The position numbers and the translations under genes are program-made. The notes below the pieces were generated by a model. The model was not told the origin of the DNA. It ran no database searches and saw only the letters and a program-made list of their open reading frames with translations. A DNA stretch of 64,000 bases from Atkinsonella hypoxylon (Eukaryota > Ascomycota > Sordariomycetes > Hypocreales > Clavicipitaceae): assembly GCA_000729835.1 (NCBI GenBank), contig JFHB01000038.1, forward strand, positions 62,001-126,000. The letters are read 5' to 3'. Position 1 is the first letter of the stretch; the number at the start of each line of letters is the position of its first letter. This document shows, one piece after another, positions 24,523 through 35,466 of this stretch.

Positions 24523-24822
24523 ATGGCCCAACTCGGCTCCACCACGTGCGATGCGACAGACACAAACTTAAATGTCAAATCAGGAGAAGACTGCTCCGGT
24601 GATGTGGAGGAACGAACTGGTAAGTTAGGAGAGTCAAACGCTTGCTAGGTACTGAAAATTCACTATAGCTGATGTCCTTCTAAATGAGAATTGAGTATTG
24701 GAAGGCTAAGCAGAGTCGTGTTGAGTATTTGAATGCTGAGCAGAGTCAAGTTGAATTGTCTTTCTTGTCGAGGCAAATGAAGGAAAACGTCTTCCTTTTA
24801 TACAAGAATTCCAGACACTGAG
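24523..24822 (+). pseudogene. Possible remnant or very small gene: first exon plus coiled-coil-like fragment
   Basis: An ATG at 24523 opens 32 codons (MAQLGSTTCDATDTNLNVKS...) up to a consensus donor GTAAGT at 24620. An acceptor CACTATAG at 24668 continues the frame for eight more codons (ADVLLNEN) to a stop, giving a 40-residue product. Just after, in another frame from an ATG at 24684, lies a charged helical stretch (RIEYWKAKQSRVEYLNAEQS...) ending at 24822, built on two 30-bp imperfect repeats (24691-24720 and 24721-24750). A TATA box is upstream. This fits either a tiny gene or the 5' end of a dead gene with a frameshift at about 24688. I do not recognise the protein. Confidence 0.3.
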
Positions 24823-24869
24823 AGGCCAATATCACGAGCAACAGTCGCATGAATTACAGGTCGCTGCCT

Positions 24870-25325
24870 ATTTGCACCCCATTTATGAGTAACGCCCAAG
24901 CCACCAAATAACTCGCTGTGCAATGCGCAGTTGATACGCAGCGAGTTGATCATGGCAAAAAAAACTGTCTGCATTCCCGGTGCAGCGTAATCAGCTGCCG
25001 TATCAAAGGCAGCTTGGTAGTCACCGAGACGGAAACTGCCTGCTGTTGCCGTTGCCAAGCCGCCTAGTGACCCAATCTCCACGATGCCAGCCTCCAGAAG
25101 CCGTATTGTCGCTCGAATGTCGTCAGGCTCATACATCCACTCGCCCTTCAACTGAATGCATTGGTGCATCACATGGCGAAGCGGTATAGCCGCGGCTTCC
25201 AGCTGGCAGCCCCTGAGGCTGCCTCGACCCGCGGTGGCCTAGAGATAATATGCCGGCTTTAAAATACGAGCTCCCTGCTGCAACGGCGGGTGAGATGTCA
25301 AAATGATGTAAGAGAGAGAAAAGCA
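24870..25325 (-). pseudogene. Zinc-type alcohol dehydrogenase remnant, C-terminal part, frameshifted
   Basis: Two minus-strand frames together resemble the last third of fungal medium-chain alcohol dehydrogenases. One reads FDISPAVAAGSSYFKAGILS (about 25300-25240). The next frame continues as GCQLEAAAIPLRHVMHQCIQ, LKGEWMYEPDDIRATIRLLE and FRLGDYQAAFDTAADYAAPG. The change of frame is near 25215-25240. The N-terminal zinc-binding and Rossmann glycine motifs are absent, and beyond TVF the frame runs on into unrelated residues. This is a truncated, broken copy, not a working enzyme. It lies directly downstream of the P450 gene on the same strand, so the two may once have been clustered; that is inference. 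Confidence 0.7.
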
Positions 25326-25561
25326 AGAAATGTGACCCTGCACGCTGCCCCTTTCACGCTTGGAAACCGTTGCGACTGCTGTGTGAACAAAAGGCGAATA
25401 CGGCTGCGATGAGTATGTCCAAAAAGATGGGCTGCAAAATGACTACCTGCACTTATGAGTACGAAACCCTTATCAGGAACATAATCCAGCCCATGGAGAT
25501 GCAACAAGTACCAATTGCGCTATTGCGGAGCACGCCTGCATACTTTGAAGTCGTTTATGTC

Positions 25562-27606
25562 CTAGTCCCCGAGTCTTCTAAAAGAATACTCAATGCTTCC
25601 GTTAGCCTGCGTCATGATGCCTATTGCTCGAGCCATAGGACTTTCTACGTGCTTGCCCAGTTTGAACTCGTATCGAGACAGAATCAGCGCTAAAACGACC
25701 TTGATTTCGTGGACGGCAAAGAAGCGACCAGGGCAGGCCTGGAGGCCGTATCCAAACACCAAGTGATCGGGGCCGGTAGTGACAGCCTTTGCACAGTCAG
25801 AATGGATGAGCACTTAGCTGGCTGGAGTCCCATTATGTACCTGAAACTTGTTCTGATTCCCACGCCGCGATCGCTCTTTGTAAAATCTTGTCAAAGCCAT
25901 CAGTGTGCGATCAGTTTAGCCTAAACAGTCACAGAGACATATACCTTAGTCCGTCAAATACCTGTGGATTGTCTAAATTCGTATGCTTGAAAACAGCATC
26001 CGTTATGTTTACGGCCAGGATGGTACCGACAGGAAGCACTGTGCCGTCTGAAAGCTCGAGCGGCTGTAAGACTTTGCGGATAAGACCAACTGGAAGGCAA
26101 ATAGCTGTCAGCTAGAAACTATAGGAGAGGATAATGGGTAAGTGAGATATGAAGCCTCATCACCTGAGCTTTGAGGAAGCATACCAAGGAGAAATTTGTT
26201 CCATCTCTGGGATTCTCGGATGAAAGAATCCATCTTCTCGAGCTTGGCCACGTTTGCGCGGCTTAACCTGACGTCACCAAGGGCGAGGACCTCCTCCCGC
26301 AAGGGCTCAACAAATTCAGGGTGAGCTGCCAAGTCGTAAATCAAATGGGAGATTGTAGTTCCTGTTGAGTACAGGGATGCTCGACCAATTGCAATTAGTG
26401 CGTTAAGCAGGTAGTGAAGGGATCTGCCTTGTCCTTTAATCCCATCTAAAATGAGTTGTACAAGATCAGGACGTGGTGTGAAGTCTGGTCTCTCCATCTC
26501 AAGAAGACGCTCGTCTAGTATGGGCTTCAGAAGACTAAGTCGTACACAGCACGGTTAATAATAGATGTCTTCAGAATCTAAGGAAAAGGCTGCATGAACA
26601 CGGCACCTTTTTGCTTCCTTACGCTGCTTGCGGATGTTCCTGAGTGCGGGAAGCCGCCAAGCGACAAAAGGACGAGTGATCCAGCCATAGTTCCAAAGAA
26701 CTGGAACGCTTCGAAATGCGCCAGAAGTGCATTCAGTGATAGCTTTTAACTAAAATTTTGATATGTGTTAGACCTCGAAAGCTCTATAATGGAAATAAAT
26801 GTGGCGATTATACCCATTTGTCATTTCGACAAAGCGATTCTCCAACGAACACTCGTTGACTTATGCTGATAACGATGCGAACGACCTTTGGCAAGACTAT
26901 TATCGAGGTCCACTCTAGAATGTCCTTTATCAGAATTTCTTCTTTGAAATCAAGCCGTGGTATAATGCATATCGTTTCAAAATATAGCACACCTTTGCAC
27001 GGCCCCAGCTCTTTTTCAATGGCATACGCTGCCTCATCTTCCACGATGTCGTACACGCGGTCGACCAGCCGGCCAATGTCGCGTCGAATGAGCGATGAAA
27101 CAGCCTCGTCGTGGTCGGTGATGCCGGTTGACTGACCCATAAAGAGATCGTATGAAGCTTGCTGAAAGCTCAGTTTCGACGCCGGGGCTTCTTTTATGCG
27201 ATCGATATCCTTTTGTGGGATAATGACGATTTCATCTGAAAAGTGCTTCACTTTATACGCACGATCCGCATACTTTTTTTGCTGTCTTTTAGCGAATATA
27301 CTTGAGAGAGAACAACCGTTCAATGGTGCATACAAGTTGCGAACCTGCCGCCAAGGCTGCTTCATAGTCGCCGCCGGAAACTTCTACAACGGGCACAGGT
27401 GCGCTGGGTCTGATGAGAAATTCCGTGAGAGTGACCGGCTTGAAGTGCTTCGGCCTCTTTTGAAACGTACGTAGAAAGCCCGACAGCCACACGCAGACGT
27501 ATACAGACACTATTGTGATGATTGTGATGACAACAAGTTCAATAGGGCCTACAAACCGGCTGGGGGCCCAGGATGTCTTCGAGTCAGCTACTTCATCCGC
27601 ACCCAT
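25562..27606 (-). CDS. Cytochrome P450 monooxygenase, 523 aa, eight exons, atypical active-site residues
   Basis: Exons are 27606-27334, 27281-26993, 26914-26814, 26749-26607, 26534-26185, 26089-25945, 25886-25841 and 25786-25562; all seven introns (52-95 nt) keep phase. An N-terminal membrane anchor (PIELVVITIITIVSVYVCVW) places it in the ER membrane. The K-helix ExxR is ESQR in KLEKMDSFIRESQRWN. The segment FDGLRFYKERSRRGNQNKFQ and the heme loop FGYGLQACPGRFFA (Cys467) follow. The general sequence resembles fungal secondary-metabolism P450s of the gibberellin/indole-diterpene type. Oddities: the basic residue two before the heme Cys is Gln465, and the I-helix reads LYSTGTTISH where relatives have a His-Thr-Thr core. 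The substrate is unknown. The start at 27606 is the first true ATG; the dead alcohol dehydrogenase lies downstream. Confidence 0.88.
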
Positions 27607-28618
27607 GATGAATGCGATCGATAACAACTGTGATTTTGGAGGCGAGTGTGGTCTTTTGTGGCTGCAGAACTTTATACTACAGCCTCATCTTGCGCAGTGG
27701 AGGAGAGTGAGAGAGTGAGACGGAGGAGGCAGCGGCAGCGGCAGCAGCAGCAATAAAGCCCAAGTCAAGTCACGAGCATATTAGTCATATTCGGCGTTTA
27801 CGAATTGTTTCAAATTGGTAGCGTGTAGCGATGCTACGAATACTTCTTCCCACAAACGAATTCCGGGACGGGTAAGAAAGACCATTATTCATAAATATAT
27901 CAGACTATTGTCTATTTTTGCCTTGTTAACACGGATCAATTAATGACGGAGAAATAGTGCATCTCCATCTCGTGACCAGCATGCCTCCTTAAAACTGCCA
28001 CAAGGATTTTGTCCCTGCAGAAGTTGTACGAGACTTGCTGCTGCAGCTGCTTTCGGATAACGGCTAGAGGATACTGTACGAGCTTGCTACTTCAGACATA
28101 TCGGTGATTCAGAGCTATGTTCCTGGTAAAACGAGAGAAAGAAGAGACAAGGCAGGTGAGTAGCCAGCCCTGGAGTCTTCCATGATCGTGTTAACATCTG
28201 ATACAACCTAGCTTGCTGTTCAGCCTTGCGCGCGGCTGACAATGAAGAAGCTTCAATTTTCCACCAATATGATTGAGCAAGCAGTCACCTACTGACAGAT
28301 TTCATCGGCATTAAAGACATATTTAGCATGCACACCCAGCCTGGTTTCACGTTCGCGCAATGTTCGGCTTCCCGGGATGCAACATCGCACCACCACGACT
28401 TGTGGTCACTGGCGTCAAGTCATTCATTCAACGAGCGAACACTAATGAATGGCTCACAAATCACTCGAATTTGTCCTGTAAAGCATGCGCACATCATGAA
28501 ATAGCAAATATTCATTCATAAACCTTCGTAAATATTCGGCTCGCAATCGCAAACACAAGATGCTTCCTATATTTTGGCCATTTTCCATTGCTCTTACTCC
28601 GTTCCAAATCCCAGCAGT
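27607..28618. other. Intergenic, P450 upstream region and LEU1 3' flank
   Basis: 1.0 kb. It has an imperfect GGC/AGC trinucleotide run near 27726-27753 and otherwise AT-rich DNA. No coding or RNA feature is supported. Confidence 0.5.
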
Positions 28619-31164
28619 TTACCACTCCAAAGGTTCCTTCTTCTCCTCGCCCCTATTCGTCTTCGGCACCGTCACCGCCTTAGCTGCCAAGCGACCGCCC
28701 TGTCCTGGCCTCTTGAGGTAAGCTGACCCGTCTAGCCAGGGTGTGTTCAGCGTCATCTTTTTCTCAAACTCCGTAATCTTATCCTCCAGCTGCATCGTCA
28801 GCCCTATATCGTCAAGACCGTTCACGAGGCAGTGCTTGCGGAACTCCTCTACGTCAAAGGAGCAGATTGGCACGCCAGCCGAGTTCTTGATCTGCTGGTT
28901 AGGCAGATCGACCTCCAACTCGCGGCCCGCGCGGGCCTCATCGACAATGGCGTCCATGTCGGCCTTAATCTCGATGCGGATGGGCAGCATGCCATTCTTG
29001 AAGGTGTTGTTGAAGAAGATGTCGGCAAAGGACGGGGCGATGATGCATCTGATGCCGAAGTCGAGGAGGGCCCAGGGCGCGTGTTCGCGAGACGAGCCGC
29101 AGCCAAAGTTAGGGCCGGTACACACGAGAATTTTGGCGTTACGATAGGGCACCCTGTTGAGCACAAAGTTGGAGTTTTCGGTACCATCTTCCTTGTAGCG
29201 GAGGGCGTGGAACAACGCGGTACCGAGACCAGTGCGCTTGATGGTCTTGAGAAATTGTTTAGGGATGATGGCATCAGTGTCGACGTTGGCCTTGTCCAGG
29301 GGTGCGGCGATGCCCTTCAGGCTGAGGAACTTTGGTAACCCGGCGGAGGCGCTGCTGACGCCACCTGAGACAGAGGTGTTGGTGTGTGGTTGTAAGTCTT
29401 CAGGCTGGTCGGTAAGGGCTTCACGTTTGTGGGAATCAGTCTCGACTTGTTCGTCAACGTGAGCCTTGCCTGAGGTGCTAGGCGTGATACTAGCCTCGAC
29501 ATGGGGGCTGGCAGTGTAGTTCGACAGCTTGCGGACATCGGCAAGCTTGCCGGTGATGGCGGCAGCGGCAGCCATCACTGGCGACATAAGATGGGTTCGA
29601 CCACCAGCACCTTGACGGCCCTCAAAGTTTCGGTTCGAAGTACTGGCGCAGCGTTCCTGAGGAGACAAGATGTCAGGGTTCATACCTAGACACATGCTGC
29701 AGCCAGCCTCGCGCCATTCGAATCCAGCGTCGACGAAAACCCGGTCAATGCCCTCCTCCTCGGCCTGAGCCTTGACCAAACCTGAGCCGGGAACAACCAG
29801 GGCGCGCTTGACATTGGCAGCGATCTTCTTGCCCTTCACCACCTGGGCAGCAGCGCGGAGGTCCTCAATTCGCGAGTTAGTGCAGGATCCTATGAACACC
29901 TTGTCGATAACAATGTCCTCCATGGGCGTCCCGGCCTTCAAGCCCATGTACTCGAGCATTCTACGTCCAGCAGCCTTCTTGGACTCTGTGGCAAACGTTT
30001 CCGGGTCAGGGACAACACCTGTGATGGGGACAACGTCTTCGGGAGAAGTCCCCCAGGTGACGGTTGGGACGATGTCCTTGGCATCAATGAAGACATCAAT
30101 ATCATACTTGGCGCCAGGGTCGGATTGCAGAGCCCTCCAGTATCTAGTAGCCTTGTTCCACTCTTCTGAGCCGTACTTTGGCGCCAGAGGACGACCCTTG
30201 AGATACTCAAACGTAATCTCGTCAGGTGCAACCATACCCGCGCGAGCACCACCCTCTATCGACATATTGCAGATAGACATACGGGCCTCCATGCTGAGAT
30301 TGCGGATGACGGAGCCACAGAACTCAATGACAGCTCCGGTACCACCAGCAGTACCAATCTTTCCAATGGTATGCAAAATGATATCCTTGGAACTCACACC
30401 AGGAGCAAGCTCGCCATCTACTTGAATTCGCATATTCTTGCTGCGCTTGGTAATCAGACACTGTGTGGCCAGAACGTGCTCAACCTCGCTGGTACCAATG
30501 CCAAAGGCCAAGGACCCAAATGCACCGTGGGTCGAAGTATGACTGTCGCCGCAAACTACAGTCGTTCCGGGAAGAGTGAAACCCTGCTCAGGGCCAATAA
30601 CATGGACAATGCCCTGGCGCTTGTCGCCGAGGCCGAAGTATGTGAGGCCAAATTCCTTGACATTTTCTTCCAGGGTTAGGCATTGTGTCCTTGAGTCGTC
30701 CTCTTCGATAAATGTCGCAATGTCCTTCATGCCTTTTCTTGAAGTTGTTGGGACATTCTAGCTCGCACGAATTAGCACAGCTTCTATAGAGAAAGAAAGC
30801 AGCTTTTTGTGATAGCCCACTTACATGATCGGTGGTGGCAAGAGTGCAATCTGGGCGACGCACTTTTCTGCCTGCGTTTCTTAATCCTTCAAAGGCTTGC
30901 TGCAAGCAAGTCAGCCTCCTGTTTTAACGTGTCGCGTGCGATTTGCGTGCGTTGCATGTCTATACTTACAGGTGATGTCACCTCGTGGAGCAACTGTCTG
31001 TCTATACACAGAAATTGCGATTAGAATATTCCCTCATTCCCAAAAGACTTGACAGTGTGCATACCAATGTACAGCAAGATTGTACCATCGAGCTTCTCAT
31101 CGACAATATGATTCGACAGCACCTTATCATACAAGGTCTGTGGAATACCCTCTGTGCTCGGCAT
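28619..31164 (-). CDS. LEU1: 3-isopropylmalate dehydratase (isopropylmalate isomerase), 781 aa
   Basis: Exons are 31164-31065, 31001-30970, 30899-30825 and 30757-28619; introns are 63, 70 and 67 nt with exact phases. The N-terminus reads MPSTEGIPQTLYDKVLSNHI, then DRQLLHEVTSPQAFEGLRNA. The large domain carries VCGDSHTSTHGAFGSLAFGI and the iron-sulfur ligands FIGSCTNSRIEDLR and CSMCLGMNPD, with the RNFEGRQG loop between the domains. A linker of about 70 polar residues leads to the LeuD-like swivel domain (DTDAIIPKQFLKTI, NFGCGSSREHAPWAL). It isomerises 2- to 3-isopropylmalate in leucine synthesis, in the cytosol in fungi, with a [4Fe-4S] cluster. The single-chain fusion and length are as in yeast Leu1 (779 aa). 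I saw no clean Leu3 site (CCGGNNCCGG) upstream. Confidence 0.97.
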
Positions 31165-31861
31165 CGTGAAAGGAAGCGCATAAAATTCGTAAAAATGGAG
31201 TATTTGTTTGGAGAAAACTTCAAGCAAAAAATGCCGTATTTCTGTCGGGCCGCCGAGGGTACAAATACTATTGGAATGCCGAGCCGTCCGAAAGTCTGAG
31301 GGAACAGGATAGATTTTAATTTTATCGACGCAAAACGGGAGCCTTCTCAGGCAAATGATAAACAAGAATGCCAATCAATTCCTAACGACCGGCATTGGGG
31401 GGTCCGATGATCGGCCCAAGCTGGAGGGGGTTGCTCCGATGCGGCCTGTAGCGGGGCAGGAGGGAGTGCAAGTGCGCTAGCCAATCAGGGCAGACCATTT
31501 GCGAATCACACTTACCCACTGGCCAGCGGTAGTTTGGCCACCTGTCAGGCCCTGTCCGGCAGCTGGCCAGTTACGTTCTCCCGAGCGACCTGCTCCAACA
31601 CCAACATTCCCCGCATTCGCAACTGCATCCGAGAGTTCCACCCCTTGTTTATGCCTGCGCTCTCGGCGGTCCTGACCTCAGTTACGCCGCATCGGCCGCC
31701 GGCCACTTGACCGAATCTCTCTGTCTTGGATATGTCGGAACACAAGAAGCCAAGTTTTTGCAACATGTTCTCTATTCATACTGGTTTTGGAGCACGCTAA
31801 AGATACTCTATGTCGTACTGTTTGCCAACACGATTTACACAACCATTAAAAAATACTCTCC
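31165..31861. other. LEU1 upstream region and 3' flank of the next gene
   Basis: About 700 bases. GC-rich patches at 31385-31480 and 31540-31720 probably belong to the LEU1 promoter. No coding structure. Confidence 0.5.
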
Positions 31862-34800
31862 TCAACCCACCACGTACCAGTAAACATCATCGAGTCCTTT
31901 TTTCACAACAGAGAAATTCTCCGCGCACAATAATGCCACCCTAAGAGTAACGATGTAGCCAGCAACAAGAACAATAGAAGCTGGGATAGCGAATATCAGT
32001 GTTAAGCAATCCCCAAAGGTTCCCTCGCCTCTTTCGTGTCTGGCCCAATATTCCGACTTCGGGCGAAACAACGGCGCGACCCGATCCCAATATATCTGCC
32101 ACAGCGGCAGAATATAGCACCACGCAATGCCAAAAGGCTCCCTCGAAGCATCCAGTATTGACCTCATTGTAAAGCTGCCGCCATCTGATTGTGTGGCAAT
32201 GCCTGTGTTTCTGATCGAATCCGCGATGTGGCTAGAAAAGCTTTGTTGGCCACATGCGACGTCTCTTGTTGCATGTGGATATGGGAAACATCCTGGAGCT
32301 CGAACTAATGCCGTCAACTCGTCTTCTACGGCAACGCCGACATGGTTGTGGCTGTTTCTTGCAGTTATGCTTGGGGCGACTGCCATTTCTGTCAGGTCTA
32401 TCCCTGCGTTGATGCCTTTCTGGCTTGGATTGAGTATGTGTATCGAACTGCTGCGCCACCAGTCCGAACTCCGACTCATCATTGTAATGTCCTTGTGATC
32501 TTGTTCTTCTTGGTGGTTTGCAGCGCTTTGAATGTTTATAGCGGCCTCTGTGTCTGGATTCGTAAGATGGTTTCCCGGTCTGGGAGGGAATTCGTATGTA
32601 GTATCGTTGGATTCTTTTGCCAATTTGACCTTCGACGATTGCTTCTGTAAGATTTTCATCACAGAGCTTCCCAAGCTGCTTTCGGATGTCGCAATCAGAG
32701 GCAGGCTGTACATGGACCTGTCGCTTTGCTCCACGTCTAGATGGCACTGAACTTTGCTCATAGCTTGGCCTGAGTTTGCTTGAACGTTCATCCTTGAGTG
32801 AGGTTGTTCGCAGCCAGTAGTGGTGGTGATGTGTGTGGAGGCATACTTTGACTTTATATGAGGGCCTTTCCTGACAGGAATATCTGGAGCAGTCTGAACC
32901 CCTGCCTGGGTGAAAGCTATCATGGGTAGAATGTTTGTTTGACTTTTCTGGCGAGACCTTTCCATTGCTTTCTTCTTCGACTCTTGATCCAGATCTACGT
33001 CTTTGGCGTTCGTGCGTAAAATCAATCTGGGCCAGTCTGCAGCTGCTCGCTGGTTTAATCTCGGGTTCAGCTCGTTCGCCAAGACTTTCGACGTCTTTGA
33101 GCCAATGCTTGAAGCCGCACCATTGATTCGCTGCTTTGAGATTGCGTTTTCCTTTGTCTTGTGGTTGTGTAGGCTGTCTGTCTTCAAGATCTTTGAAGGC
33201 CCTCTTCTCCGTCCCATCCACTGACCCCAACTGCGCATGAGCTTCTTGCGAGCCGCTGTATCTTGCACTGCGTCCTCTTGATTTACTGTTGCCTTTCTCT
33301 CGCTCATGTTCTCCAGGAATTTCCTCTTCAACAACTTGGTATTTCCGCAGTCCATTGCGTCGATTCTGACAGACAAACTTGGGTGCTCCTTGGACGGCGC
33401 CCTTCCGCTCTGCTCTAGATTTCCATCGTTTTGTGATGTTTTCATGTCTATTGAGCCGTTCATTTCCATTTTGGAGCATTCTGCCGTCACTTCTCCAGGA
33501 TCTTGTGGATTTCCCGGCTTTAGGTCTAAAAAAGGCGCCTCAGAAATGTGTGCTTCTCCATGGTCTGGAATCACCTTGGACTTTGGTGGAGGGGACTCCT
33601 GCTTCCTACACCTCTTCTTGAGACTTGTCTCGCCAGCCTCGGTGTGGAGTTTATCCTCGATTAGGGCTACGTCATCGGAACTGTCGAAGCTTATCCCATT
33701 CGCGTACAGCTCCCAAGCTGACGGTCCCATGCCTCCCATTTCAGCAAGATCAACAAAGCTTCGTCGCTGTGGGGTCCGAACGACGGTCTTCACAGAATCT
33801 TCTGGACTTTGGGATAGGATTCTATCGCTCGGTTCAGCTTCGTTGTTCTGTGCATAGTCTTTCCCAGAAAATTTCAGGTCAATAAGGCTCGACTTTGAAT
33901 TTTCATTCGCCACAGAGAAGGCACAAGCCTTAGAATCCTTTCCTATGCAATAATTGTCACTGGTGATGCGTCTCACAATGGTCTGTAGTGACTTACGAGA
34001 AAAGGATGTCGACTCAACGACAGACTGCGCGATAGGACTGAGATTTGGTTCTTGCGCCGATGACCATTGTCGAGCGTGACGTTTCCACGTCACCCTGTTG
34101 TTGATCTTCTGCACCTCCTCCTTTTCCTTCTCCAGACGACGAAACTTTTCTTTCGCGTTCTTGGACAGAATTTTTCTCGTCTCTTGCTCGCTTCTCTCCT
34201 TCGTACTCTTGTAGTAATGTCTAGCATCTTTCAGAGCATTCTTCAAAACGAGAAGTTTCTGTTGAGTCTCTTGGCTAAGACTGCTTCTATCACTATCTGA
34301 CGGTGTGATGACATCGAGTTTACCCGTCACTGGGTTAAAACCTTGAACCCCGAGATAATCCCCACTTTCTTTCAGGTTTCTTCTGATCCTTCGTGCGTCC
34401 TGTTTTGCCTGAATGGATTGGGAATCAGGTGTAGATATCGACCTTGGGTCTGAGCCGCTGCCATCACGAGCGTTCAGATGACTCTCGTTCGCGCCGAGTA
34501 GTGCTAGCCGCGGCACTATATTTGCATCGTCTCTTCCTTGTTGCTCTGATTCGTCACAGGGAGCCCAGCTCCATTCTCTGGCTTCGTCCATGGAAGAGTT
34601 CAAGAAAGTCTCATTTCGAACGCTGCTTCCATCAGATACATCCCTCGGTAGGTTCCATTCAATGATCTGGTCCGATCCCGGATTTCCCCGTACGCGGCTG
34701 CGTGTTTTCGTCGTGTTTGAATAGCGTAGGCTCTTATGGGTTCCAGATTCCGGTTTGCGGAGAGTCCCTCCTCGCTCTGGTCGATTGCTTGGGAGTATCT

Positions 34801-35327
34801 GTTTGAACCAAGAGCCGATCAACGAGGCTCTGCTAAAGTCAGCAGATAAGTTGTCTTTTTTTAACTCCTTTCTTGACAAGCCTTGTGTCGACTGAATTGA
34901 ACCTGTCAAGGGGACAGACACCTTCGGAGGCAGAAAGGGCGACATAGTCTCATCAGAGGCAATGAGCTCCTGCAGCGTTTGTATTGGTTTGGCCTCCGAC
35001 AATACGGCTGTGCCCAGCTGCTCGTTAACCTGACAACCAGTGGCAGAAGGCTCTCTGGAGTAAGACGTGAATCGTTAGGAATATTGATGAACGAAAATTA
35101 TAGCCCAGACATCAACAGAGGACAAGATGGGTTACCTAGGCATCATCGTAGCAAAAGTGTATTCCGACGAGCAGAAGGTGCAGGTCAAGTCGGAGGGATA
35201 TTGAGCATCGGAATGAGTGGCCGAGGCTCGAAGGAGCTGGATTGTACGAGGAAGGCACTATCGCCTGAGCCGTCCAATCTATAATACATACCCCGAAAAT
35301 TGCGAGACGATCCCTTGGTTTATACAT
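31862..35327 (-). CDS. Large disordered protein with C-terminal membrane segments, 1109 aa, function unknown
   Basis: Exons are 35327-35292, 35236-35136 and 35054-31862; introns are 55 and 81 nt (GTATGT, GTAACC donors), and the proposed ATG (MYKPRDRLAIFG) restores an unbroken frame. A TATA-like ACTATAAAATC lies about 60 bases upstream. The N-terminus has a Cys pair (SDLTCTFCSSEYTFATMMPR) that may bind metal. Residues 90-900 are low-complexity, Ser/Lys/Glu/Arg-rich, with a helix-prone part (KEKFRRLEKEKEEVQKINNR). The last 110 residues are different: aromatic, with WCYILPLWQIYWDRVAPLF and a clear transmembrane helix (CLTLIFAIPASIVLVAGYIV). This is a membrane-tethered protein with a long cytosolic or nucleoplasmic tail. 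I do not recognise the family. It follows NUR1 head-to-tail with only 139 bp between. The small first two exons are less certain than exon 3. Confidence 0.75.
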
Positions 35328-35466
35328 GATTGTGTATTAGGTGCACACGAGTGCAGATGGTATAGCTCCCAAGTGCATGTGATTTTATAGTACAAACGCC
35401 ATGAAATTCCCATCATAAGAAACCGTCATATCCATGAAGCACCCCCGTAAAATATTGAATGAAAAT
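35328..35466 (-). promoter_or_regulatory. Compact promoter between NUR1 stop and the next start, TATA-like box
   Basis: Only 139 bases separate the NUR1 stop codon from the ATG of the downstream gene on the same strand. On the minus strand it reads ACTATAAAATC (about 35385-35395), the best TATA match in the interval. Confidence 0.4.

Noticed and set aside
29772..30425. 217-codon plus-strand frame opposite LEU1
   Set aside because: Antisense shadow of a highly conserved GC-rich coding sequence; no independent start context or motif.
31380..31720. Possible Leu3-binding sites upstream of LEU1
   Set aside because: CCGG occurs, but no CCGGNNCCGG palindrome is present.
32232..33479. 415-codon open frame on the minus strand inside the 1109-residue gene
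   Set aside because: It overlaps the longer frame on the same strand, shifted; its product is a basic low-complexity string explained by the Ser/Lys/Arg-rich composition of the real gene.
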